64,000 nt of DNA from Sipunculus nudus (taxonomy: Eukaryota; Annelida; Sipuncula; Golfingiida; Sipunculidae), in NCBI GenBank assembly GCA_026874595.1, contig CM049318.1, positions 34,555,956 through 34,619,955 of the forward strand, written 5' to 3'. The notes under the pieces are model-generated. The model worked only from the letters and a program-made list of their open reading frames with translations. It was not told the DNA's origin and ran no database searches. This document shows, one piece after another, positions 36,301 through 46,980 of this stretch. The position numbers and the translations under genes are program-made. Numbering within the stretch: the stretch's first letter is position 1; each line of letters opens with the position of its first letter.

Positions 36301-39300
36301 TTTTGTGTAATCCTGTTAACAAACCAACATTAAGGAAACAGACACAGTGGAAAACATAACCGCTGTGTTGAAGTTCATTATGACATCGTCCATCTCAGTT
36401 CATATGGGCTGTCATCCTCGCTGAAAACTCTGATAATTTTGTCAATTATATGTCTTACTGGAGTTCAGTTCTTAACAATATTTTTACACATTATTGAGGT
36501 CAGATGTCACCAGACTTCTTCCTGGTGTCGCAGGAATAGATTACTAGGAAAGGGATGAATTTTAATGAAACTCACTAGGAATAAATATTAACCAATAAAG
36601 TATCATTCCTGAGTTCGATCCTCAGCAAATCTGTTCATGTTGAATGAGGTCTCAAGATTTTTGAGGGGAGTATTCATGAACTCTTCTTATTTTAATCTCA
36701 CTGCATTCAATCCTTATGCAGCAGTACTGGTCTATAGACAGAGTAACGTCTCTGTATAATACTATACAATTTCAGATATATGAAAAAAAGCCAGAAAAAA
36801 CACAGGAACTGACTCAAGGATAAGACCCTCTTATAAACTTAAAACTACTTCTAGAGTAACTTGTCAGTGTTGGTTGATTTATGATACAGGATGTTACTTT
36901 GGGAGGTTAGAGAAATGTCAAATTTATTATTGATGGTAACAGATAAGCAAGCTTTTCAAGACAATATATTATGGTGAAAATGTAGGATTTAATGATGTGA
37001 AGTGTTGTGTCAGTAGTTATTTAGAGCTTTAAGCACAAGTTATAAATATCAACATATTTGAAATGATTTGTGCTGTACTCTAGAGCATTTTATGATTTTT
37101 TTTCTCCTTCAGCAAATATATAGTAGTCTATCTCTTTGTATTGAGGATGGTTACATGTATGTATTTGTAAGATATTGCAGTGATTAGCAGTGGGTAATTG
37201 CATATACCATCTTCATGAAATTGGGTCCATTGTATCAAACCTTGATTCACTGTGCAAAGCTCTCTATTTTTTTTGCAAATTGTGCAGAAATGAAGCTCTG
37301 GTAATAAAGTTTCTTAAAGCTAAATTGAACAAAAAACGTGTCAGTATATTTAAATAAATAAGGTCACTTGTTATTTAGTGACTTTCTCAAGATATCATCC
37401 GGTGAGTTGATTGGCTATTTCGCCTTATGAATATGCATGAAATGGAAGACTACCTTGGCCAATGCTTTGTGGTTGGAAAAGAATACTTTATTCATTGGTT
37501 ATTGTTGCCAATATATTTATGCTACAAGGTAAAAGGCTTAATTTACCACTGAATCAAGGCTTGAACAGCAGCAAAGACTTGGCTTTCATGAAGATGTCAC
37601 TTGCTTCAAATGGACGGCTTCATAATATTTAGAAGTTAAGTGATTTTCAAATGTTTTTGCCAGCAATGGGGTCACCAGGAACACCCAGCAAGCCTCCAAG
37701 TAAGTCACAAGATCATGTGCATTTTAGCTTAACTGTACATATATTATACATAGAATTTTATTTTCTTATAATTTTGCATCTTTGAATGACAAAACTACCC
37801 TAACCCGCATCATACAAATCTAGTCTAGAACTGCTTAGTTCTGCATAGTATTACCTGTTCCAAGCATTTTAGACTAGTGTATTTAGTTTTTACTTACTTG
37901 GCTTGTACATATATGACTAATATTGAGTGACTGCTGATGTATTTGATTTGATTTTCTATTTTATTTTAGATATTTACCAGAGTGCATCATGGTACAGTGA
38001 CCTTCAGTTAGCTTACTTTATTTATTTTTTTTTTGTTAAGTTTTGAACATTTCATTCTGTGTGCTGAGCCAACTTTTTATCTACCTGTATGTTACTAACT
38101 TGCAGATGATTCTAGCTCAGTTTTGTACCACAGAAATCTAGGTAGTATGATATAAATTAAATGTAATATATCTTTGGTAATTGGTTGCATGCACTGCCAT
38201 ACAAGCATGTAATCAAGGTGCAAAACCTGTTAATGACCTATACAGTTAATAAAAATTTAGATCTAAGAAAGTCTAGGAAACATTCAAACTTGTTGTCTTA
38301 TTACATGTGAGCACTGAAAAATTTTGATTGTTTTACTCAGAAAAAAAAACTGCTTAAGCTGCAAGGAGTGAACTAGAGCCTTGTTTTTGTGCCAGCAGAT
38401 ATGGGACACGTGAACTACATGACTTGTACCTTATGTATATAGTATAAATACAGCATGCTGTTATGACTATGAGCAGTGATGAAGAATTAGAATTTTTATA
38501 GGGGCTTGGGGGGGGGTCCTGGACTTTGAATTGTACATCCACTTGGAGGCATGGACTTAAATCAGGCTGAGACTAGTAGAAAAAGCTCCCTCACATACGA
38601 CAAGGATGTACATATATATATATTTAAAAAAAAGATTATATACAAAGCTTCAGCTCTGCATTGCAAGCTAAATGAATTTAAAAATTAAAGTAAAAAGCAT
38701 GTGTAAATGCACATGTTAATCTCCAGGGTTCATTTTAAATTACTTTAAAGGGGCCCAATCACCTAGATCTGACACCTATATAAACTGAATGTAATCTCTT
38801 GGAGCTTTTATAAAAATAGACCAGTAAACCTATATATCACCCCACACAGGCTGCTTGTTTTGTTTATATCAACATGTATATAATATGTTGGGGCCTACCA
38901 AAATAAAACAAATTCAACAAGGGAATCTGGCGGCAAGTCAGATAAGCCAGAGCTTTGCAAATGGCGTTTTGCATCATGTGACCTTTTTACCTGTGCACAT
39001 ATGCAACCTCCATGCTTAAGTTACTTGTTTCTCCTGTTTGTCAACATTGATAAACAAGTTCATACATCCTTCATAGAGGCATTATAAGAACTGTTCATAA
39101 CCAGAATTACCCTTAGATTATTATATATACACAGAGGAAGCCAGAAATCATATAATTTCTTTTCAAAAGGTAGGTGAATGGGCAGCTTTAATTAGGAGAT
39201 TTGTATATTGAACAAGAACTTGGACATGGGTTCCAAATGACTCAAACTCAAAGAAGGTGAACTTGGACTCGAACCTCATGGAATCAGACTTGGACACTGA

Positions 39301-42300
39301 CTCAGACTGGAGTTGCATGGACTCACAATCCTACTTAGACGGTGAGGATACTACTACATCACTGACTATGATTGTACAAAGTGGTTGTATGTCACCTTTT
39401 GTATATAGGGTTGTTTCTACATGGTGCAAATACTATGGGAGTATTCATAAATATTTGACTTCAGCCAGGTGCCATGGCCCATGGTCCATATAGAAATAGG
39501 GTTATTTATAACAAAATAAGGTCCACGAAATGGAATATGTCAACACAGGCAGAGGATGATGAACAGATCCGTTTACATATAGAAAGGTCTGTCTTGAAAT
39601 CTAGTAAAAAAATTCAAGTAACAAGTTATATTGTTAGTTAATTCTTACATCTTCCTTGGATCAAGGATTCAAGCTCAGTTGAGCAGAGACCTTGCTTCAG
39701 TGAGCCCCAGAGTGTGGCATCTCTTGAATTATTAAGAAACCTAGGGGTAGAGCACAGGTGAGATCTCAGCTGAGGTGGTGAGATTTTTCACAGTCGGCCC
39801 CCAACCAGGATGAGCGCTGTGCAGGCTAAAGGGGGAGACTGCCCAACAGTCTTGTTTCACCTACAAACGAGTGCGCCTTTTTGGGTTTCCTTGGTGTTAT
39901 GACCCAGCAATGGGGATGACACAAACCCAGGACCCGCAGGAGTGATACGCCAAGCCTGGTTGATGCCAGAATTGTTGCATGTTAGCGCATGTCAAGTAGT
40001 CCGAACCAGAATGGAACTCTGCAGAAGTACATAATAAGCAAGAATTAAAAAATGGAGGCAGTCACCTAAAAAAAAAAAAAATAACAACAACAAAAAAAAA
40101 CAACAAAAACCCAACAAACCTAGGTGAAACAATTAATTGGCACATTAATTAAATGTCAGAATTAAAGGTGTACCATGAGTAATAACAATATATCATCCTT
40201 ATTGTTTGGTCAAATACCTTCATCTTCATTTAAAGATGGTGCCACCAACAGACCATGGACCAATTCTAATAAAATTATGAAAAGGAAGCTATGTTCTACT
40301 TTCTACTTCATCATAGTTGATAACACAAATTGAGATTTGATCAATGCGCCAACTTCAGATAATATATTGTAGTTCCAGGGCATGCCCATAGATGGCAGCA
40401 CCAAATTTTGCTAAAGCAGTTGCAGAGTAAGCAGATATGTTGGATTGCAAAGAAACAACATATATTTTGTGATTCATCCCTTGTGGCGTGACTCATGCTG
40501 TATAAACTTCCCAGGTGCCCAGACTCTTTTATATGAAGTGACATGAAATACTAAATATTAAGGACAAGACTGATAATGTGTCTTTCAGTGCATTCAGTCT
40601 TCCACTTAATGTCAACCTTCGGGCCCAGAGCTTGTTAGCTAAATAGTATAATAAACTCACTGAATACAGAAAATAAAATAACAGAGTTCATTTGTATCCT
40701 TGATTTCCTGGAAAGTCCTGGAAAATTGCTGTTTCAATTTCCAGGCCTGGAAATTAATTCCTGGAAAAGCAGGGTTTTTCAGCACGTGTCCTGGAAATTA
40801 GTGAAAGCATCCCAGAAAACTGGTAGGCCAAAGAGGAACATTCAAATCAGGTCAGATTCAATGAACCAAAATCACTTGTATGTTGATGAATAGATCTACC
40901 AATTCCTGTATTGCCATTCTTCAAAATTTTCAATTGTGCTTATTCAAAAGCTCACCTAAACTTTTGTTTCAACCTAATTGTTGTTAATTTAGTATCATCT
41001 GTTATTCCTGTCATTTTCATCACTATTGTTTTAGAAGAGCTACAATCTACAATGGTCAATTACTACCTTAAATTTTCACATTTACCACTGTACTGTCTTA
41101 ATATTTTGTCTTGAAAATTGGCAAAAAGAAAAGGTCCTGGAATTGTCCTAGAAATGTTGTGATATTTTGAAAACCTTGATTTGTATAAACCCTGAATAAA
41201 TGTTATTCTTTAACCACAACTTGGTTACTGTATACAACAATACCTGAGAATTCCACAGGTCACTCATGGAAGCAGTTCACACTAAAGCCAAGTTTCATAA
41301 TCATATATTAACCATTCAAATCTTAAGTATAATTAACATTAAAATATGTAAATTTATTGATCTGGAAGGAGACCCATAATGTCATGAAATGCCCGGAAGA
41401 ACACTCATAAAATACTGAAAATGGTTATTAATTTAACAACAGATGTTTTTTGTTACATTAATAAATTTGTGCATTTTTTGTGTACTTATCATGCAAACCC
41501 ATCAGGATCTAATTTGTGTAATGTAAAAAATATTGGTCAGTGTAATCTAATTTGTGGGTTTTCTTTATGACTCTTCAAACACTAAAACCTAACAGTTATT
41601 TTTTGACAGTTTGGTTTTCATATTCAGTGTAGCTACAACTAAAATGCTTTGTTATTTATTATAGTTGTGTGGCTAGTCTGGCTAATGTTTAGTTTTAACT
41701 CATTCATCTATATTTTTTCATGAGTTGCTCCCAGTCATATATACAATGATAGATAACTCCAAACACTGACATCTAATGCAATATATAGTAGTAGCAATTA
41801 CTATAGAAATAGCTAATGAAAAAAAGTAATTATTGTTTACTTAGACTTTAGGTCTTGGGTACTTAAATTGGCTTAAGTTTTGCTGTGCAGCAGTTAAAAA
41901 CTATTTTGAATGACATAAAAATTTAGGATTTATTTTGTTTTCATGACCTTTTATATGGGACAGATATCAAAGCTGATTTAAAATGAGACCATGATTTGAA
42001 ATCTTAAGAGTAGGTGGATGGATTGCCTTGAAACTTTGTATGACCTAAGGTTTCTGATTGCTTCATCTTGTATCCAAGACTAATGGCACACCTATATAAT
42101 ATGTTTTCTGGTCTAACATTATCTTTTTTGAGTGCAATATATACAAAATTTAGATTTCTCAGGTTTGGTTTATGGCATATTCATAAATTTTGTATTCCAC
42201 ACCAGAACTAAGAGCACCAAAAAACCCTTTGACATAAAAACACAGGATTTCGTTACCATGCATGTGGATTTTTTCATTATCATTCAGTTGACAGTGCCAC

Positions 42301-42937
42301 CTGGGCAAAGCACTAACTTTAAAATCTTAAAAATAAAATTTCACTCACAGAAAAGAAGTGCCATATGCAACTACATATAGTTTCACAATATCACGTCACC
42401 ATTGGACAATATATTATGATTTTTAAATACTTTCCATATGCTTATTTCATCATTATTCAGTGGACATTGCCTTACATATGTTGTAGTCTTAACAATAAAA
42501 ATTACTTCAGACTCCTTCTGAAATTGCTTCAGCTTTATCTATAGAGTATTTTGTTGCTGTTTAATATCAGCAAGACTTCCTCCAGTATCCATCACATTCA
42601 TTATAACAACAAGATCTTTATCTTGGCATTTGGTTAAAATGAAGCATTTTGTCTTGTGTAAATAGACACTATAATGTATTTCCTGGATAACATTGTATCT
42701 ACCACTGCTGTTGTTTATGTTCCAACAAGTTTTTACAGCTACAGGTGTGTAATATGAATCATTATTATAACATAAGGCTTTTTGTCAGTAGTAAATTGTA
42801 ATTTGCAAGGCTGTGCAGGTTTCATATATTGATATAACGAGATGCGTTTCATGTGAAATGTATATAAACACAAAGATGTGTTCATTTCCCCTCAGCTACA
42901 AGCAAAGGGAAGGAAAAACTGGAGAAGGATCGTGAAA
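21725..42937 (+). CDS. Unidentified gene with P/G/Q/M-rich N-terminus, four 5' exons
   Basis: Exons 21725-21826, 26848-26959, 37664-37699 and 42896-42937 join in consistent phase (0, 1, 1, 1) with GT-AG borders, giving about 97 codons with no stop. The protein starts [18 protein letters not shown], continues through [35 protein letters not shown] and SPGTPSKPP, then turns charged: [13 protein letters not shown]. There is no signal peptide or known domain in this part. Low-complexity Pro/Gly/Gln N-termini followed by Lys/Glu helices are common in chromatin, splicing and translation factors, but I do not recognise the family. Introns are 5-11 kb. Later exons were not found before 64000; introns may be long or exons too small to see. 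The start is chosen as the first ATG in a fair context (ACATCATGG). Confidence 0.7.
22004..22312. repeat. GC-rich repeat block with strong hairpins
   Basis: CpG-rich sequence in an AT-rich intron. 22240-22312 contains two hairpins in a row: GGGGAACC/GGTTCCCC (22252-22268) and TGGGGGC-GGA-GCCCCCA (22286-22302). Earlier parts repeat CCCGGGG and ACCCGGGGATAC-like words. Likely a mobile element; family not recognised. Confidence 0.5.
22415..22640 (+). mobile_element. tRNA-derived SINE-like sequence
   Basis: ACTTAGTAGCGTGTAGGGCTC (box A region) and GTAGGTTCGATTCCCGATTC (box B) occur in tRNA-like order and distance at 22427-22486, followed by a non-tRNA body. No CCA end or closed acceptor stem, so a functional tRNA is unlikely. 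The 3' end is uncertain. Confidence 0.55.
24092..24300 (+). pseudogene. LINE endonuclease fragment
   Basis: Reads [11 protein letters not shown] and then, after a frameshift, [20 protein letters not shown] and [22 protein letters not shown] and SDH are the conserved endonuclease motifs of CR1/Jockey-type LINEs. It is broken by frameshifts and stops and has no RT attached. Confidence 0.72.
25682..26156. mobile_element. 475-bp insertion of unknown family with 9-bp target duplication
   Basis: CpG-rich block flanked by ATGTGCAAC (25673-25681 and 26157-26165). The matching place in the sister repeat near 19005 and 23210 has one such word and no insertion, which confirms the duplication. The right end GGGTAAAGCGCTGTGTAAAG recalls the GTAAAGCGCTTTG ends of some LINE/SINE families (from memory). 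Overlapping open frames of 108 and 136 codons show no recognised domain. Confidence 0.65.
26848..26959 (+). CDS. Unidentified gene, exon 2
   Basis: Acceptor TTTGTAG, donor GTGAGA at 26960. Encodes [20 protein letters not shown] and then [17 protein letters not shown], continuing the same compositional style as exon 1. 112 nt, phase 0 in and 1 out. Confidence 0.78.
28706..29175. repeat. 470-bp duplicated block, copy 1
   Basis: Identical by eye over its whole length, without indels, to 30817-31286 (constant offset 2,111). Its ends are GGACACGTGG and CCACGTGACC, which are inverted relative to each other at 9 of 10 bases, so the block may be a short transposable element rather than a random duplication. 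No long open frame. Confidence 0.9.
29885..30013. repeat. Compound (TA)n/(CA)n microsatellite
   Basis: TA-rich runs interrupted by ACAAACAATATACATATG-like sequence, ending in (AC)9. Confidence 0.9.
30299..30490. repeat. (AATA)n, (TG)n and poly-C tracts
   Basis: AAATAAATAAATAAAT at 30314-30330, a TG run of about 12 units at 30350-30374, and two C homopolymers at 30428-30447 and 30475-30485. A slippage-prone cluster between the two copies of the 470-bp block. Confidence 0.9.
30817..31286. repeat. 470-bp duplicated block, copy 2
   Basis: Same sequence and orientation as 28706-29175. The flanks differ (GTGAAGG before and AATAGG after, against AATAGG before and TTAAGA after copy 1). Confidence 0.9.
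32850..32935 (-). mobile_element. hAT-like terminal fragment
   Basis: Minus strand: CCTAGTGGTGGGAGTTGG then CATAATCGATCATCGGTTTG, the pattern of a hAT end (CAGTGGTGG plus ATCGAT-rich subterminal part). No partner end was identified. Confidence 0.35.
33900..34310. repeat. Degenerate GGTTTTACCCAGG repeat region
   Basis: Dense variants of GGTTTACCCAGG and TTTTACCCA at 33908-34000 and 34200-34300, in irregular spacing, with GGGTAAAA on the other strand. Looks like a decayed short tandem array split by unrelated sequence. Confidence 0.5.
34535..35109 (+). mobile_element. Helentron/HINE-like element, second family, short copy
   Basis: Starts GTATCCCCAGAC; its exact inverse GTCTGGGGATAC occurs at 35067-35078, followed by a hairpin GGCACC-TGC-GGTGCC (35082-35096) and the terminal CTAG before a T. 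An internal inverse of the 5' end, then a hairpin, then CTAG|T is the layout described for Helentron-type non-autonomous elements. Flanks are T on both sides. The inside carries AGGTCAAAGGTCAAGG words. A longer copy is at 54725-56018. Confidence 0.7.
37664..37699 (+). CDS. Unidentified gene, exon 3
   Basis: Only 36 nt. Acceptor TTTTTGCCAG, donor GTAAGTC at 37700. With the split codon from exon 2 it reads [12 protein letters not shown], in phase (1 in, 1 out) and in style with exon 2. Confidence 0.65.
37700..42895 (+). other. Intron 3 of the unidentified gene
   Basis: 5.2 kb, AT-rich, no coding signal. It contains a TTAA MITE (38745-39191), an acidic-looking degenerate GACTCGGACTTGG-type repeat (39215-39345), an unclassified GC-richer block at 39660-40020, a CAA/AAC-rich run at 40070-40120, and repeated CTGGAAA words at 40700-40830. 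40900-42890 shows nothing recognised. Confidence 0.65.
38745..39191. mobile_element. TTAA-type MITE, copy 2
   Basis: Starts TTTAAAGGGGCCCAATCACC and ends GGTGAATGGGCAGCTTTAA; the right end reverse-complemented (TTAAAGCTGCCCATTCACC) matches the left over about 19 of 23 positions. This copy shows the inverted repeat best. Confidence 0.82.
42896..42937 (+). CDS. Unidentified gene, exon 4
   Basis: 42 nt. Acceptor TTTCCCCTCAG, donor GTAAGTC at 42938. With the split codon it reads [14 protein letters not shown]. Phase 1 in and out, matching exon 3. Confidence 0.62.
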
Positions 42938-43399
42938 GTAAGTCAATCTGTGGGCTGCGATGTTTCCTAGATGATAGCGCTTAGTTTATAGGCCTCAGAT
43001 GCATGGTCCTATCGCATTCAGTTATTATTATCATTATTATCATTATTATTATTATATCGCTAGTGTAATCACATTTCTTATGTTTTGGCTCATATCTGTT
43101 TCAGTTGCCCACTTGTCCTTTGCATATGTGCCAGTATTTATTGAACCTTTTTAGTGACACTCCCTTATTGTACAGTGTGTGCATGATATAGTTATATCCT
43201 TTATGACCACATTGCTTACTATTTATGGATAATCAATTTTTATTTTTAACCCACCAGGCAACATGATTGATAGACTCTTGTACATTAATGTAACATCACA
43301 GTAATGAGGGGAGTTGAATACACGTTGTGTCGCATGACCGAAACAGACACAAAGAGCATGAGCTCACAAAAGTCAATGTGTTTTTGTCTCTCACACAAG

Positions 43400-45260
43400 A
43401 GTTCCCAGAAACAGTTTAATTGAATGTGAGAAAATTACCTTGCCAAAACAGTTGTGTGGTTGAATGTGCAGACATTACTTCACCAAAACAGTTGTGTGGT
43501 TGACTGTGAGTACATTACTTTGCCAAAACAGTCGTGTGGTTGACTTTGAGTACATTACCTTGCCTAAACAGTTGTGTTGTTAACTGTGAATACATTACCT
43601 TGCCAAAACAGTTGTGTGTGGTTGACTGTTAGTACATTACCTTGCTTAAACAGTTGTGTGGTTGACTGTGAGACTGAGTACATTACCTTGCCAAAACAGT
43701 TGTGTGGTTAACTGAAAGTACATTACCTTGCTTAAACACTTGTGTGGTTGAGTGAGAGTACATTACCTTGCTTAAACAGTTGTGTGGTTGACTGTGAGTA
43801 CACGAGCTTACAGAAACAGTTGTATGGTTGACTATGAGTACATAAGCTTACATGACAGTTGTATGATTGACTGAGTACATGAGCTAACAGAAACAGTTGT
43901 ATGGTTGACTGTGACTATTTGAGCATGCAGAAACAGTTGTGTGGTTGACTGTGATACATGGGTTTGTAAGAACAGTTTTAGGTGACTGAGAGTTCATGAA
44001 CTTGCCAAAACAGTTGTATGGTTGACTGTGAGTACATGAGCTTACAGAAACAGTGGTGTAGTTGACTGTAAGTACATGAGCTAACAGAAACAGTTGTATG
44101 GTTGACTGTATGTAAGCTTGCCAGAATAGTTGTATAGTTGACTGAGAGTACATTACCTGGCCAAAACAGTTGTGGTTGACTGTGAGAACATTACCTTTCC
44201 AAAACAGTTGTGTGATTGACTGTGAGTACACAAGCTTACAGAAACAGTTTTTTGGTTGACTGAGCACATGCGCTAATAGAAACAGATGTATGGTTGACTT
44301 TGAGTACATGAGCTAACAGAAACAGTTATATGGTTGACTGAGTACATGAGCTAACAGAAACAGTTGTATGATTGACTTTGAGTATTTGAGCATTGGGGAA
44401 ACAGTTGTATGGTTAACTGTGAGAATTTGAGCATGCAGAAACAGTTGTGTGGTTGACTATGATACACGGGCTTGAAAGAACAGTTTAGGTGACTAGGAGT
44501 ACATGAGCTTGCCAAAACAGTTGTATGGTTGACTATGAGTACATGAGCTTACAGAAACAGGGGTGTAGTTGACTGTGAGTACATGAGCTAACAGAAACAG
44601 TTGTATGGTTGACTGTGAGTACATGAGCTAACAGAAACATTATATGGTTGACTGTATGTAAGCTTGCCAGAATAGTAGTTATGTTGAATGTGAGTACATA
44701 AGCTTGCCAGAACAGTTGTATGGTTTACTGTGAGTACATGAGCTAACAGAAACATTGTATGGTTGACTGTATGTAAGCTTGCCAGAATAGTAGTTATGTT
44801 GACCGTGAGTACATAAGCTTGCCAGAACAGGTGTATGGTTTACTGTGAGTACATTAGCTTACAGAAACAGTTGTATTGTTAACTGTGAGTACATGAGTTT
44901 ATCAAAACAGTTGTATGGTTGATAGTGTGTACATGGGCTTGCCATAATAGTTGTATGGTTGACTGTGAGTACATGAGCTAACAGACAGTGATGTGGTTGA
45001 CTGTGAGTACATGAGCTTACAGAAACAGTAGTATGGTTGACTTTGAGTACCGGTATGTGAGCTTGCCAAAACATTGGTATGGTTGACTAGAAGTACAAGA
45101 GCTTACCAAAACAGTTGACTGGGATATATAAATTTGCCAAAACTATTGTGTGGTTTACCAGTTAATACATGAACAGTTGTATGTGATTGTGATATATAGA
45201 TTTGTAGTGAAGACAGTGTGGCTGACTATGAGTATATAAGCTTGAAGAAACTGTTGTTTG
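43400..45260. repeat. Minisatellite with ~40-bp monomer and higher-order structure
   Basis: About 42 monomers of 40 bp in a row, core GTTGTGTGGTTGACTGTGAG. The first third uses monomers with ATTACCTTGCCAAAAC, the rest ATGAGCTAACAGAAAC. A block of several monomers beginning GAGCATGCAGAAAC recurs at 43921 and 44429, and a three-monomer block with GCTTGCCAGAATAG recurs at 44662 and 44777. Reverse-strand frames are open only because the monomers share phase by chance; they are not a gene. It starts about 460 bp after exon 4. Confidence 0.93.
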
Positions 45261-45274
45261 GTTGAATGTGAGGA

Positions 45275-45470
45275 TGTCAAGGCCCAGATCCCAATCTTGA
45301 CCCATTGGTGATTGGTCCTGACCAAATCCAAATTGTGATCCAGTTCGGCCTAAACCCAGATAGGGATTTGGGCTGGACTTTTCCTGGACCAGATCCTGCT
45401 TGGGGTTTTTGCCAGACTGAATCCCAATCAAGAGTTGGTCCGGACCAATCCCAGATTGTGTGTGTTGGCT
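45275..45470. repeat. GATTGGTCC-type degenerate word repeat
   Basis: Just after the minisatellite: mixed-orientation variants of GATTGGTCCTGACCAAATCC, GGTCCGGACCAATCCCAG and CCCAGATCCCAATC in under 200 bp, GC-richer than its surroundings. Minisatellite-like monomers resume weakly after it. Confidence 0.45.
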
Positions 45471-46019
45471 AAGTATAGAATCTGAAAAAAAAAACACTGA
45501 TTTGATTGACTTTGAGTATAGAAACTACAAAAAATAACCATGTAAATGAATACACAGAAACAGCTGCATGCTTGGCTGGTAGAATTGAGTTAAGAGAATT
45601 GCCACTCTGCTGATTAATATAATAATATGGTGATCATGGTCTGCAAGCACCAGGAAGTAACAATGAGGTAAAGTTATTTGATATAAAGTACCATTCTGAA
45701 ATATGTAGGAGAGTTGAATTGAACTTGTCAGCTTGTAAAGATTTCAGTCAACTCAACATGGGTTTAATTTTTTTTGCTGAATACTTAATTTTACTACAGT
45801 GAATGGATATATTAAAAAAAACATAAATTTAATGAATATTGTCTCATGCCTTAGCATATGTTACTCAGTACTGTGATACTTGTTAATTTCTGATAATGAG
45901 TATTAACTTTAAATCATCTGGTGTATTTAGATGTATTTTCTATATATACAATGTAAAGTTTGTGTTGAATCTTCAGTCCCTGTAAAAAATGTAGTCCAAT
46001 ATTTCAATACAGATGATTT

Positions 46020-46145
46020 ATAATTCTGTAAAAATTTAATTGCAGTCAGCCAGATTTTGCCTTGTATCATCTCAACTGGCTGGCGTCTCAAGTCTGTAAA
46101 AACTGCATTACAGTCAACCTTTGTGTAATCTCAGTTGGCTGGAAA
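46020..46145. repeat. Short diverged tandem duplication
   Basis: TCTGTAAAAA...GCAGTCA...ATCTCA(A/G)(C/T)TGGCTGG occurs twice (46026-46085 and 46095-46142) with moderate divergence. Confidence 0.5.
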
Positions 46146-46369
46146 TTATTATAACACCTATATTTTTCTATGTAAGTATTTCTCTCATGGATATGAAAGT
46201 TAACTTCTGGCGGGGCAAAACACTGAAAACTGAATAATTTGGTTGGCTTTATGTTCAAAATGATTTCAACTTCGCGATTTCAGCAAGTGATATTATCGCA
46301 AAAAAAAAATGACACCTTCGGGAGATGACACCCTTCAGCACAGCTGAGCAGTTATTTAGCAGTTATAGC

Positions 46370-46862
46370 AAGTACTGTAGTCAGGAACATCGGTGTAATT
46401 ATGGACTCTAATGCTGGTATGGAGGCTCATATCAATAGTGTATGTCGTACGGCATATTTTCATATATATAACATACGTAAGATCAGGAGGTATCTCAATC
46501 AAGATGCTGCAGAGAAGTTGGTTCATGCGTACTGTAGTGCACTCCTTTTTGGTCTCCCTTCTGTTCTGATACAGAAATTGGGACGAATATAGAATATTGG
46601 AGCGTGCATTGTAACTTTAACAAGAAAATCTGGTCACATCACACCTGTGCTCCATGCTCTTCATTTGTTGCCATTGTTTCAGAGGATCCACTTTCAAGTT
46701 CTGGTCCTTGTATTCAAGGTGAAAAAAACCATTAGGCTCCTGCAGGAGCTCATTCAACCGTACCACCAGAATCGTGAGATTCACTCTGCCCACCGGGATC
46801 TCTTAGATGTACCATATTCACAAGATGCCTTATTTTGCTATATCAATATCTGTAATCAGGCG
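46370..46862 (+). pseudogene. 5'-truncated CR1/Jockey-type LINE fragment (RT C-terminus)
   Basis: Reads IGVIMDSNAGMEAHINSVCR, TAYFHIYNIRKIRRYLNQDA, AEKLVHAYCSALLFGLP, a TAG stop, then GACIVTLTRKSGHITPVLHA and LHLLPLFQRIHFQVLVLVFK. This is the region downstream of the RT active site in CR1-like elements. Relative to the family the SRLDYCNS part is deleted. The frame is otherwise kept. It ends where a poly-G-bearing element (GGCGCGGATCCGGGGG) begins at about 46860. Confidence 0.82.
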
Positions 46863-46980
46863 CGGATCCGGGGGGGGGGGGGGGGGGGTTGAGACCCACC
46901 CCCTGCTCTCAACCAACAAACTTTTTTTTAGACAAATCTTTTGCATGACAGGGGTTTTGGGGGTTTAGAATTTATGCAAA
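46858..46980 (+). repeat. Poly-G tract and adjoining repeat
   Basis: GGCGCGGATCC followed by about 20 G, then TTGAGACCCACCCCCTGC. The GGCGCGGATCC plus G-run combination often marks the edge of a dispersed invertebrate repeat (recollection, not verified). No partner end was found. Confidence 0.4.

Larger units (their letters stand above)
26960..37663 (+). other. Intron 2 of the unidentified gene
   Basis: 10.7 kb with no coding signal. It holds the 470-bp duplicated blocks (28706, 30817), compound microsatellites (29885-30013, 30347-30374), C runs (30428-30447, 30475-30485), a hAT-like end (32850-32935), a GGTTTACCC-rich stretch (33900-34310) and a Helentron-like element (34535-35109). 26960-28500, 31300-32800 and 35200-37660 contain nothing recognised. 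Confidence 0.7.

Noticed and set aside
36590-36650. tRNA-like GAGTTCGATCCTCAG
   Set aside because: Only a box B-like word with no box A at the right distance.
39257-39493. Acidic frame [18 protein letters not shown] as a possible gene
   Set aside because: It arises from a degenerate GACTCGGACTTGG-type repeat; no splice or conservation evidence.
43884-45497. Reverse-strand frames with repeated YSQSTIQLF-like peptides, as if a repeat protein
   Set aside because: They follow the 40-bp minisatellite; 40 is not a multiple of 3, the frames break often, and there is no splice or start context.
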